Origin: Amyelois transitella
Taxonomy: Eukaryota > Arthropoda > Insecta > Lepidoptera > Pyralidae
DNA length: 64,000 nucleotides
Direction: 5' to 3'
Assembly: GCF_032362555.1 (NCBI RefSeq)
Contig: NC_083517.1
Coordinates: forward strand, 764,001 to 828,000
The position numbers were made by a program, and so were the translations under genes. The first letter of the stretch is position 1; every line of letters begins with the position of its first letter. Below, in pieces: positions 1 to 10,800 of the stretch. Under the pieces are notes generated by a model. The model was not told where the DNA came from. It did not search any database and saw nothing but the letters and a program-made list of their open reading frames with translations.

Positions 1-589
1 AAAAATATGTAGAATATAAGGATTACTAAAGTAAGACTCACTTAAAACATCAGAGATTTGAAAACATTCGACAAAACTCAAAAGAGAATAATTAGACTGA
101 CATAGTTCTCAATGTAAAGCCGATGAATTTTGCTGAAATTTTGCGTGTAGATTTGACGAAGACAACTGTTTGAAAAAGTCTATCATAATGACCTAAATGA
201 TAAAAAAATATCTGATGTATTTCATAAAATTTCAGTAAAATAAATGTAAAAATTAAAAACACTTATTTCCGAATATACCTGGGGAATAACAATAGTTAAC
301 TTCAAAATAATAATTGAAATAAAGTCATACGATTAATCGGTTCCTTTGTTAAATTACAACTTACCACTCGGTTAATGTCGAAGATATGCATTTAGATATA
401 AGTTCAATCCTTCTTGAAGGAAATAAAGGTTATGGTGGTGACTTCTCGATGGCTGTATAATCTTCTAGCACGTTCAATCCTAATTTGGTTTCAAAGAAAA
501 GGTCAATGAATCAATGATTAGAAAAATAAATTATTGATGAGAAAACCAAAGAAATTATGGGCCACAAGAATGGAAAACTGTGGAGATGA

Positions 590-1040
590 ACAAACGTTGA
601 AACCACTGCTGCTCAACTAAGTTGCTCAAGGCGTAAAGCACAGCGAAATTTTATACGAAAGATCTGATGTTTTATCTAAAGAATGCGTGGGGAGTTTCTG
701 CTGTGTCGAAATATTTGATTCAGAAGTTGGCACACTTCTTGCTCTGAAGCCTCATATGAGAAGCGTCGTACTAACTCCAACAAATATTGTCTGCACTGCA
801 TTGGTAGCTTAAGAAGAACATTAGATAAACATCTGTTAATGGACAGAAAGCCAATTCAGGAAGACACAACTTTTGTGTTGTGGGGATCGAGCTGAAATAT
901 TAAAGATTATTAATTTCACGAGTATGATATTGAAAAAAGAACATTAATAGAAAGTTCAGAGGAATTCTTGGATTCGAATGATGAATTGACGGCGATTTTT
1001 AAATTCAACGGTAACAATTACATTAATGTTCTCTCATAGC
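590..1040 (+). pseudogene. possible decayed SET/MYND (SMYD4/SmydA-like) gene fragment
   Basis: Conceptual translation over about 640-1030 in shifting frames gives pieces that recall the start of a SMYD-type SET domain. One is ECVGSFCCVEIFDSEVG followed by TLLALKPHM, resembling the family's G-x-x-V-x-x-x-I-x-x-G-x-x-L-A-x-x-K-P pattern. After a frame change comes a cysteine-containing stretch (NKYCLHC), and later FHEYDIEKR, recalling the H-x-x-x-C end of a MYND finger. Stops and frame changes break every frame, so this is not a working exon. The family assignment rests on pattern memory only; an unrelated repeat remnant is the main alternative. There is no neighbouring gene to support it. Confidence 0.25.
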
Positions 1041-2200
1041 CTCAAAAATATTCAAATATTGTGAATCATTTTGCTAGAACCACAAAGGATATTTGACTTT
1101 GACAATATGTATATCGAGAAAGCAGATAAAGACAAACAAGAGTAAGTCCTATGATGTCATCTTCAAATAGGATAAAGCTACCCAAAGTGATAGTATTTTA
1201 AAAGCTTGTTAATTCTATAGAACTATCATAAGAATAAGATTGTCCGGCCAATATGGCCAGGTAAAAAATCTGGTGGGCTAGAGGTCGAAGAGAACTGACC
1301 AAAGATGGAAGTCCAGTAGAACAAGTTCCTTCAACAGACAATTTCCACCCGCGGCCGTCTAAGAAGTCGGTTTACGAATCCATTAAAGGCTTAACTTCAC
1401 CTGTTACTCTGGACAAGTACTGTTTACCATTTACGACTGGTTTCCCCCCCTACCCAATACATACATTACTGTCGATACTATGCAATGTGTAATTACTTGC
1501 TATAGATTTTCAAAACAGTAATCAGGCGTTCACACACATCGATCTGTCTACATCCCTTCCCCTCCCCTTTTTCCCTGACTTGTTGACTACAAATCGATAA
1601 ATGAATATCAGGAATCATTTAGTTGCTGTTGATCGTTCAACAAAGATGGCGTTCTCCTTTTTTGCCTGTAAAAAAAAACTATCCTCTGTCGAAAGTTGGA
1701 AGCATTTTTGTAGTCATTTCTTGAATTATGATTTAGAGTCCTTGATGTAATGTAAAATCCCATAAATGATGACTACTTAATTGTGTGAATTTTAACAGTA
1801 ACTGAGTAATATTAGTAATATTGAGGAACAAATCAAATGGCATAATGAAACATTTTTTGGACAACATGAGGACTGTAGTCTGTTAAACTAGGAAATATGT
1901 TATAAGTTTATGGCTTTCAGCAAAATAAATCTACACTGCATTACAAGACAATGCTCTAAAAAAATATAGGTTCAGTTGTTTTCTTTCAGGCTAGTTACCA
2001 GAAACTTAAAAACAAAAATGTTGCGATATCATTTCTGTAAACTAAATAAGAAACGGCATATAATCTTGTGATTCGTTGCATTAAGAAATTGAGTTGCAGC
2101 GAGAGTTTAATCGCCCGAGAGGGTTGGATTTACAACCCCAATAAGACATATTTTAGTAATGGTCAGACAAACCCTTACAAGTATTTTAGTACAATAAATA
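1041..2200. other. gene-free stretch, nothing recognised
   Basis: AT-rich sequence with no open frame of convincing composition and no repeat end that I recognise. Confidence 0.5.
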
Positions 2201-2204
2201 TAAT

Positions 2205-2325
2205 TCGAGAGAGTACCATTTTCAGTGCTGCCCTCAAAAATAAAAATTCTTTAAAACAGCACTCGGCCGTTTAAGAATATTTTTATTTCATGAGGGTAGC
2301 ACTGAACATAATACGCTCTCTTTCT
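2205..2325. repeat. imperfect inverted repeat (hairpin), about 50-bp arms
   Basis: TTCAGTGCTGCCCTCAAAAA near 2221 is mirrored by an imperfect reverse complement ending GGTAGCACTGAAC near 2308. Flanking GAGAGAG and CTCTCTTTC extend the symmetry. The spacer is only about 20 bp. It looks like the two ends of a short fold-back or terminal-inverted-repeat element that lost its interior. Confidence 0.6.
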
Positions 2326-2480
2326 TTCTTTAAATATATGATCCATTAAAATTAGGCCTCGTCTTGTTTACCGCCAGGCAGATGGAGGTCAAATCTATTT
2401 TAAAATATAAATTGTCTGTTTGTCATGTCTTTTTTATGTACACGAATAGTCTATTTCTAATTGATACTACTATAAAATAC

Positions 2481-2620
2481 GTACATACATAATATCACGC
2501 CTCTATCCCAGAGGTTAAGGCAGAGACTACATCTTTCTACTTGTCACGATCCCTGCATAATTCTTTCGCTTCATCCACATTCAGACCTTTCTTCATACAC
2601 ATTTGTCGGCTTTGGGTTCT
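2481..2620 (-). mobile_element. 3' end of a non-LTR retrotransposon, CATA-tailed
   Basis: A degenerate copy of the family best seen at 23263-23490. It has the ATCACGCCTCTATCCCAGAGG block, a CTTGTCACGATCCCTGCATA block and a short CATACAT tail. Read on the minus strand this is the 3' terminus. The copy is 5'-truncated and non-coding. Confidence 0.6.
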
Positions 2621-3105
2621 ACGATATAAATTATCATTTTCGACATATCTGTGGCAGTTTAGTCACTTTTACGTCACTTAAAAACGTAAATATAAATGAT
2701 TGACTGACAGACAAGACAACGCATAGCAGCTACGTAGCGTTGGAAATTTGAAGTAAATTTGACACAAAGAAAGTAAAGAAAATATAAATGTATGAATAAA
2801 GCTAACTTAGAAATTGATTTTCCATTTCCCAATGAAACTTGGCAGTAATAAGAATTTATTCTCTGCCAAACACTCGGCATAACATATTACTCGGGGAATC
2901 GGACTTAAGTAATTACAATAATCACTGGCATAGATTTGCCCCGTATATTTTTGAGTCATAGCTCCTTTTCATAATAAAGGGTGCATGTATGATGCACGCC
3001 TTATCACTAATACTCGTAGCTTCGTTACGCTTACCAAAGACACCATTGAAGATACTTTACCCGCTAAGAGAGTCCCAATTTACAGACGCAAATTGGGTAA
3101 ATTGT

Positions 3106-3198
3106 AAAAGCGGTTATTGGTAAAAACTAGTGACTACTAGTTTAAACTAGTAAGTAGTGAAAACTAGTAGTCACTAGTTTTTACCAATAACCGCTTTT
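3106..3198. repeat. perfect 38-bp-arm hairpin
   Basis: AAAAGCGGTTATTGGTAAAA continuing to ACTACTAGTTT (3106-3143) is exactly mirrored by its reverse complement ending at about 3198. The spacer is about 15 bp. The CTAGT motif recurs inside the arms and the spacer. Such perfect symmetry implies a recent fold-back or a small palindromic element. Confidence 0.75.
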
Positions 3199-3559
3199 GC
3201 ATAAAGTCGTACCCTTGCGGCACGTTTGATCTGATTACTGGAGTGTGCAGTCGGTTTTACATTTACATAATTGTAGAAAGAAATCATGTGAAAAATTATT
3301 CTTAAAGACACCGGACAGCTTCAATGCTTTGTCCTTAAAACGTGTGGATTATTAGAATGACTCCCAAGATTGTAATAAATCTACAAATAATGATGAAAAA
3401 TAAAATATTTAACATTTAGCGTTGCAAAACTGTTTTTTTTAATCTCCTTTATCGTCGGCAAGTCTTTAACTTTGGATCTCGACTGATACAAAAGCTGTTC
3501 ATAATGTTAATAGGTATACTCGTATTAAGTCCGGATAATTTCCGAGATTGCTTTGTATA

Positions 3560-3700
3560 ACTAAGCATTATACTGAGGAGGCACCCTTTCCGGGACACCA
3601 TCTTACTACATAATGTACAATTCTACTTTAATTTTTGTTTAATTTTTTGTGTTATGGTGTTCGTTGAATAAATACTTTTAACTTTTTTAAAATTAATATA
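3560..3700 (+). mobile_element. short retroelement 3' tail (CTGAGGAGGCACCCTTTCCG type)
   Basis: The block from CTGAGGAGGCACCCTTTCCG through TTATGGTGTTCGTTGAATAA, ending in an A/T-rich tail, recurs at about 12215-12350, where it sits inside a decayed reverse-transcriptase sequence. The repeated 3' AATAAA-like end suggests a short retroposon or LINE tail. Confidence 0.5.
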
Positions 3701-3839
3701 GCAACTTAGCTACATTAAAATAAAGTGTTGCTGAACAAAAATCTTACCATCATTGTCACCATCTTAACCTCGTGTTGATGAAAACATGACCAAAACAAAA
3801 ACACATGGCAAATAAAGAAATTATCTGAATTCTCCTAGC

Positions 3840-4085
3840 TTTAGTCCCGGTCGTGTCCTCGCCTCTCTGGAGAGGAGCCCAGGACACGCCTTTTCATTTT
3901 GGGTAAGAAAGGTTTTTACAAGAAGCGACTCCCGTCTGACCTCCGCAACCTTTGCATTGGAACCTACCCAAATTTGATCATGGTAACACATCGTTACATG
4001 AATGTGCAGGTTTCCTCACGATGCTTTCCCCAATGTAAATTTAAAGTAACGTGTTGTGTATCGTACATCCTTATAGGATCTAAAG
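3840..4085 (+). mobile_element. interspersed repeat, GAAGCGACTCCCGTCTGACC family
   Basis: One of about eight copies of a moth repeat with the landmarks GAGAGGAGCCC, AGCGACTCCCGTCTGACCTC, CGCAACCTTTGC and a later TTTCCTCACGATG block. Other copies are near 11413-11560(-), 28845-29120(+), 42170-42450(+), 42970-43075(+), 44645-44905(-) and 62640-62855(-). No coding capacity is visible. It is probably a SINE or the 3' part of a LINE. Confidence 0.6.
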
Positions 4086-4129
4086 CGAATTAGACGTCGC
4101 AACCAATAACCCCGAAATGTGTTTAGTTT

Positions 4130-4265
4130 TGCATACATACATACCATCACGCCTGTCTCTCATTTGGGTAGACAGAGACTAAGGATTTTCACTTGCTACG
4201 ATCCTTACAGACCTCTCCCGCTTCCTTCACACTCATTTCTCTTTTCATGCGTCTCCCATTTTTAA
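4130..4265 (-). mobile_element. degenerate CATA-tailed LINE 3' end
   Basis: A CATACATACATACC tail is followed by ATCACGCCTGTCTCTC and a CTTGCTACGATCCTTACAG block. This matches the LINE tail family at 23263-23490, in minus orientation. Confidence 0.55.
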
Positions 4266-4299
4266 GACATTCGAAATTTGGTCCTTAAGAGTTCGACAA

Positions 4300-7200
4300 G
4301 GCCGGCCCTGTACCAGTTTTACAGTCAGCTCAGCCTTAATTAGTTAGTTGCCGTGTTTTGTTTTGGTCACACTTAACACATGTTTTACACGTAGAAACAG
4401 CCACAGTAAACCTCGTTAGTATAAACAAGATCCATAAATGCTGTTGCCGTCACTATTGATAAAATTATAATGATGATTTAACGAAAACATTTATTTATCC
4501 ACATTTACTAAAAAAGAAGTAATGGAATTGTTAACCTCGAAAAGCTTATAAAACAAAAGTATTTACAATTTATTCAATAATATAATTTTACAATACAAAA
4601 AAAATTAGAACTTTTTTTTATGTGTGCTGGAAACGTAAATAAATGTCTTCTTACTTATTTGGTAATAGAGATGATATGTGCAAATAGAGGTCGAAGCCTC
4701 TATGGTTGTACCTGAGTCTCCCCCAGGAAAAATACGTTACAATATTCATAAAGCTATAATCGATATTCGTCAAAAAATTACAATTTTTATCGGAATTCCC
4801 GCCCCACACATGCATTTTCATCAATTTAAAAAGCTATCAATTTTCGTAGCTTAGACTGTTATCAGTTGATAGTATCAAGGAATTATTATTAGTTGTATTT
4901 ACAAATAAAGAATCTGATAGGTATGTGACGGTAAGTTTAAGTTAGTACCCATCTGCAAAAAAAGAAAAAGTGACTGACCACTGAACGATTTTACTAAATA
5001 TAGAGCTTTCAGATAAGACTTAAAATAATTAATTTTGCTTTAAAGCGAAGGGTTTATTCCTAATAAGTGTTTTTGATCAAATTCCAGTAGATGCTGAAAA
5101 AATTGTAAAAATATAACCCGTCGTCCACCCCGGCTAACTGATTCCCAGGTAATTGTCCTACAATTTAGGTCGAATAATTTCACCTGCATTGGGGACACTA
5201 AAAAGTCTAGTTTGTTCACTCTGGTTATATCGCCGAGTTGCATAAACCGACCGTAGGTTGACCGAAAATTTGTAACCCACAGATACATAAATAAAAAAAT
5301 TTATGTATAGATATAATAGTCGGTCGACATTATCAGAACTGTTAACTTAACAAAAATAAAAAAGAAAGTATCTAAAGCGAAACAAAAAAAGCAACGTATA
5401 CTACCTAACTTTGCACCTATAAAAATTAATGAAACAGATTGATAATAGCGGCAACAAATTATGGCCAATTACTTAAAATACTTTGAAATCATAAAAATAC
5501 GATAAACAGATAAATCAATATTTCCAAAATAAGCTATATGGTAATACATATTCACAAAACTTGAGCAACAGGTCCTTTCTCGTTGGCTTATGTTGATGAT
5601 ATAATAAAGGCATGCAATATGAAAGCATGTCAAAAGCAATGAAAATAATATATTATATGAAAGAAAAAATATTTAAAAGCAAGCAAATTGAGCTTTTGAA
5701 ATAATTAGTATTAAAATAATTATGAACAAATTGTTGGTGAAAATGAATCTACTTTGCATCTTGGCGACGGTCTTAGATCTGATTAATATTGAAAGTGCCA
5801 CAGAATATCATATGGAGGCAATTAAAAAAAATCTAAGACCGTTCCGAGTCGCCTAAATAAATATGAGTAATAAATTAGTATAATTGTGTTACATGCAGTA
5901 ATCTATCGTTAGTCTACTTTTTGTTGATCAATTCATATTAATTAATCAAATTTTTGATGATGTTTTTTTTTCTTATCTCACCATTGTACTCACCATAATT
6001 TTAGAATAAATAGTTAGGTATTTTGCCCGCGGGATCGTCCGCGTGTTTTGTTATAAATACAAAACGTCAAAAAAATATAAGATTTTTAAGTTCCTGATTT
6101 CACGACTATGGTGAACAATTTTACGGTTTAACCGTAAAAAATAACAGTGTAGCTTTCGCAATCATAGTACATATTAGAATAGAATAATGATGCTTCATGA
6201 CAACAATGTCCAAAATTTAAAACGTGTTTTTGAGCAAGGCTTTTGGACCGTTGACTAAATAACATGGTATGTATTATTGGGGTTAAAATTATTTTTTGGG
6301 ATAATTCTGAGAATGGTCATGGTCACGCCATGAAATGACCACTTCCTTGCTTGAGTGTATGATTATGATTTTTTAACTTACACGAACTAAAAGAATACCA
6401 TCACACTCTTCTCGTCACAGCGTAGTCTTGATTGCATTACCCTTTTTTGGTTTCCAAGCTCAACAACCCAACATATTAACGTTAACTTCACAAATTTAAT
6501 TTTATTAATGAAGGAATTATTGATGAAGAGATAAAGCGGTCCCATAATACTCATAATCTCAAGGATCATATGTACTAACACGATATTGTTAATATATTCC
6601 GACGAAACACAACATCTCAATGATGAATCTATAATATTGTCAAACCTGTGTCTCTGAATTTTCAGACTGAAAATGCAGGTAAAACAGACATGAAAAATGT
6701 CATTAAGACTTTTAAGTACCTTTCATTTTGAGAAGGTTTATATTTTACTACATATGATGCAGTAAATAAAATAGAACCATTCAACGGTTAATATTATAAG
6801 TAATTAAAAAATATATATTGGTAAAGTAACCAATGACCATACCATTTTTATGAACCTGAATTGTACCCGGGTTATATTTTGTTCAATTTAATTCAAATTG
6901 AAAAGATGTTTGCATTTACCTTCATTTTGTAATGCAATTACTGAGATTTCTTTTCGGATATCACTGATTGTAATATACATTACTTCTTTAGTTCCGGACA
7001 AAATAAAACGTGAAATTCTTCTGAATAAAAGGTATCTGATAAATTTAAAAACATTTTACTTGATAAAGTCTCATTTATTATCTAAATACTTATTTTTTAA
7101 AATATTAAATAATGTTCACATTCATTCACGTAGCATCAAACACAATCTTCGATTTTTAAAAATTCAATTCTGGCATCACGTAAACCTATTCACTGCTCTG

Positions 7201-7880
7201 TCATTTTAAGGAATAGACAAACAACGAATTATTTTTTTCCCGCATTTAAAAATATCTATTAATCTATGAAATTAAAACTGAAGTGTACTTTACCACAAGT
7301 TTCATTTTATAAAGTATCGCGTGTTATTATTAAACGAAAGAAGCGTCAAATATAACCATATTGTGACGACTTCTACAAGATTTCTATATCTATTTCTACA
7401 TTTAAAAATGAGAGATATTAAACGAAACGTGATTACAATTCATTGAATAAAAACGTTTCAAATGATCACGCAATTTTTTTTTACAATACTCGTATTAGTG
7501 CTGAAAAGTATTTTTTTAATACTGGTGTAAAACGAAGGTTTCATTCACCGTTTTATCACGTTGGCGGGCAAAAAAAATGTTCTTAGCTATAAATATAACT
7601 TACGATATTTAACCTACGTATTTGATAGAAATGTAAATTATATTTTTATAAACGGCTATTCGCCAGAATGACGTCCTCAGTTAGGTTAAATATTGGGGGT
7701 TAAAATATGAAATGACAATTTGGGTCAATAATAAAATACTTAAGATATCCGGATTTAAGATGCGTTTCCACGTTTTCATATAGACATTCCTCCCTATATT
7801 TAACCCTAACTAACGACTGCATTCGCTGATCAAGTCAGTGAGCCACCTAAGTGAACTTCACTATTCCTCTTCACAAGATA
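4300..7880. other. gene-free stretch 3' of nonA
   Basis: AT-rich DNA with short open frames only. None has a recognisable domain, and none shows splice-flanked continuity. A shared GGCGAC..GGTCTTAGAT / ATCTAAGACC..GTCGCC inverted match lies at 5763-5854. The 3' UTR of nonA should begin just below 7886, but no polyadenylation site could be fixed with confidence. Confidence 0.5.
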
Positions 7881-7885
7881 GTGGT

Positions 7886-10800
7886 TTAGAAACGACGACG
7901 TTTGTTAGGAAAATCGTCCATTTGGCGCGGCCCATCCCAACCGCGGCCCTGCGGCATGTCATCAAAGCCTCCACGCGGCATGTCGAACTGCTCTCTGAAG
8001 CCTCCATCCTAGGTAAATCAATACTTTCCAATAGTTTCACTTCAAACAAATATGACAACAAAACGGTACATCATAAAATTAAAATTACATTTGGCGTGCG
8101 CTGCCCTATCACGGACGAAAAATAACGACGCCCGAATTTAAGTTATATCAAAAAAAAAATATAACGTCAGTTATCGTCATCCAGAGTGCAATGAAATCTT
8201 AAGATTTAAATGACAAAGTTCGTGAGAAAAAGAACAAAATATATGCCCTTCTCGACTTGTCTCAAATGAGCATTTTCTCTAAATATACCCCATTCGATTT
8301 ACAGATGTCGAATTAATCATCAACGTCAAACCGTGCACGCACGTAAAGTTCATCGTAATGATCGTATTGTTACAACAGAATGGCTGAGAAAAATAAAATA
8401 CCGATGGGTAATTTTCCTTGAGGAAAAATATGTCTCCATATAGAGAAAATATTTTCAAAGTACAATTCGCAATAAAGAACTTAAAGATAAAATGCATGTA
8501 GTATAACACGACAGACGTCTGCGGGGACCCTTACAGAGTTTGTCTACATATGGATACGCGTTGTCAAGTAAAGAAGGCGTGGTCAAATGGCCTTCAAATT
8601 GATCAATGAGTGAATACGAGTAGTCAACGAATATTAATTAGATGATATCCTTCTAAAATTCACAAAAAAAAATGAGTTGTGCGACCGACTGTTCCACATT
8701 TTGGAACAAAGACTACTGTTAGTATTATACCAACTATGAATCGTGTTCAGCGGGTAATCACCGACTACAGTCTACAAGTAATCATGCTGGCGCTCTGCTG
8801 GGCTAGCACGGCTCGCGTGTCACCGTTTTTAACTATCGCTGTCTCGTTTCACGTCATAATGAAAATCGAAACAGCTATATAACTGTACGATTAAATATGT
8901 TGGGGAGTGAACGTTTAGTATAGTATAGTTATATGTAGAACGTTTAGTATAGTATAGTTAGTATAGTAGTTATCAGCCACACTGTTTGAGGCTCTACATA
9001 CATACATACATAAAATCACGCCTCTTTCCCGGAGGGGTAGGCAGAGACTACATCTTTCCACTTGCCACGATCTCTGCATACTTCCTTCGCTGAGGCTCAA
9101 CGATTGGAATAATTTCAATACCGCTTACACTGAGTTTTCAATTCGCTATGTCAATTTTTTTGTAAATTTAGGATCAGCTATGTACGTGGCTACGACCCTT
9201 ACTCCATCTTTGAAACTTTTTACCTCAAATTGGTATCAAATATCAGTATGAGAATGAATCGACGAAGCTAAACCGCATGACAAGGCTCACAAGACCCAAG
9301 ATAATATTGTTATATGCACTACTAGCGACCCGCCCCGGCTTCGCACGGGTGCAAAATTCGGAAAAAAATTTACATAAAAACCTTCCTCTTGAATCACTCT
9401 ACCTGTTACAAAAAACCGCATCAAAATCTGTTGCGTAATTTTAAAGATTTAAGCATACAGACAAACAGACTAAAATAGCGACTTTGTTTTATACTATGTA
9501 GTGATTTACGGCCCTTTGAGCCATCACGATTGCATCATTGACCCTACGAGCCCCACGCCAACGTCTGTCGACCCTAAAACTTATTTACCAATCATGTTTC
9601 ATCACCATGAGCTGGTAATTTTATTGTATTTATTATTTTTCCCTACCTGATATGAAAAAAAAAACTATTTCAAGCAGTTTCAAATTAACACCTGTTTTAG
9701 AAGAAAAAATTATTTAATACTGGCAATACTTAGGATTGATAAAACGGTAATGTTTTCAAACAGGAAAAGAATGCATGTAAATTTTAAAACGTGTATAATT
9801 GTATATTGGATCAGAAGAATTCCAATGGATAAAAATCATTTGAATACATTTGACGCTTGCGCGATCCCTATTCACGTCTTTTTCTCTCTTAAGGTGGGTT
9901 CATATAGTCCCGAATAATTCTTTTGCATCATTGTAAATTTTCGCTCTTTCTCATCTTATAGTCTCTGTCTCAAAAATTGTACGTAGAAATCCTTTCCCAA
10001 CGTTAAAATTATTACAAGGGAATGCATTATGACACTTAAATGTCGTGAAAAGATTAATCCCCGGCTTTGCACGCGTAATATTTACAAATATAAACCTTCT
10101 TCAGACAAACCTCTTTCCAACATTTCAAACAGGAACAAAATTCGCCAACAACTTTCCGAGATAAGCGCATACATACAGACAGAGAAAATAGGGACTTTAT
10201 AATACGTAGTGATTTTAAATATTCTGCCGTTCATTCTACATAAATCACTTATTAAGTCATTCTTTCGACGTTATTACCAACCTTACGAGAGAAAACATCA
10301 TGATATAATCCACGAAAGCTATCAAATGATTCAGTGAATGTTTATAACGGGAATAGGTTCCACTACAGTGTAAACTTGAACACAATCATCGATTTAACAT
10401 ATACCTGTTGATTCAAGTTGGTAATGAGATAATTATGTTTCATATGCCAATAAATATGTCACGTAAACTCGAACAGAATTAAGACGTAGTACTCACCATT
10501 GGCTGCTGTTGGTCGAACATGCCCTGCTCTTGACGATCCAGCATTGAGTTCAATCGCTGGGCCTGTTGACAAAAAAAAAAACGTTCAAAAAAACCTTCGT
10601 ATTATAAATTTGCAAAGTTATAAAAGACCTTGATTAAAGTATGGATACAAAATATACCACATTACACATTAACACATCTCACTTCTGACACATACACATC
10701 CCCCTTCTGACATACACACACACCCCCCTGCCGGCCAGCTCCCCCTCCTGCCGCAGCCCCCCCCCCCCCCCGACACACACCGACCTGCACAAACAGCGTG

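Noticed and set aside
7838-8125. 95-codon plus-strand ORF
   Set aside because: It is antisense to the nonA terminal exon, whose minus frame gives the RGG-type, NKRRRF-ending C-terminus with a proper splice acceptor.
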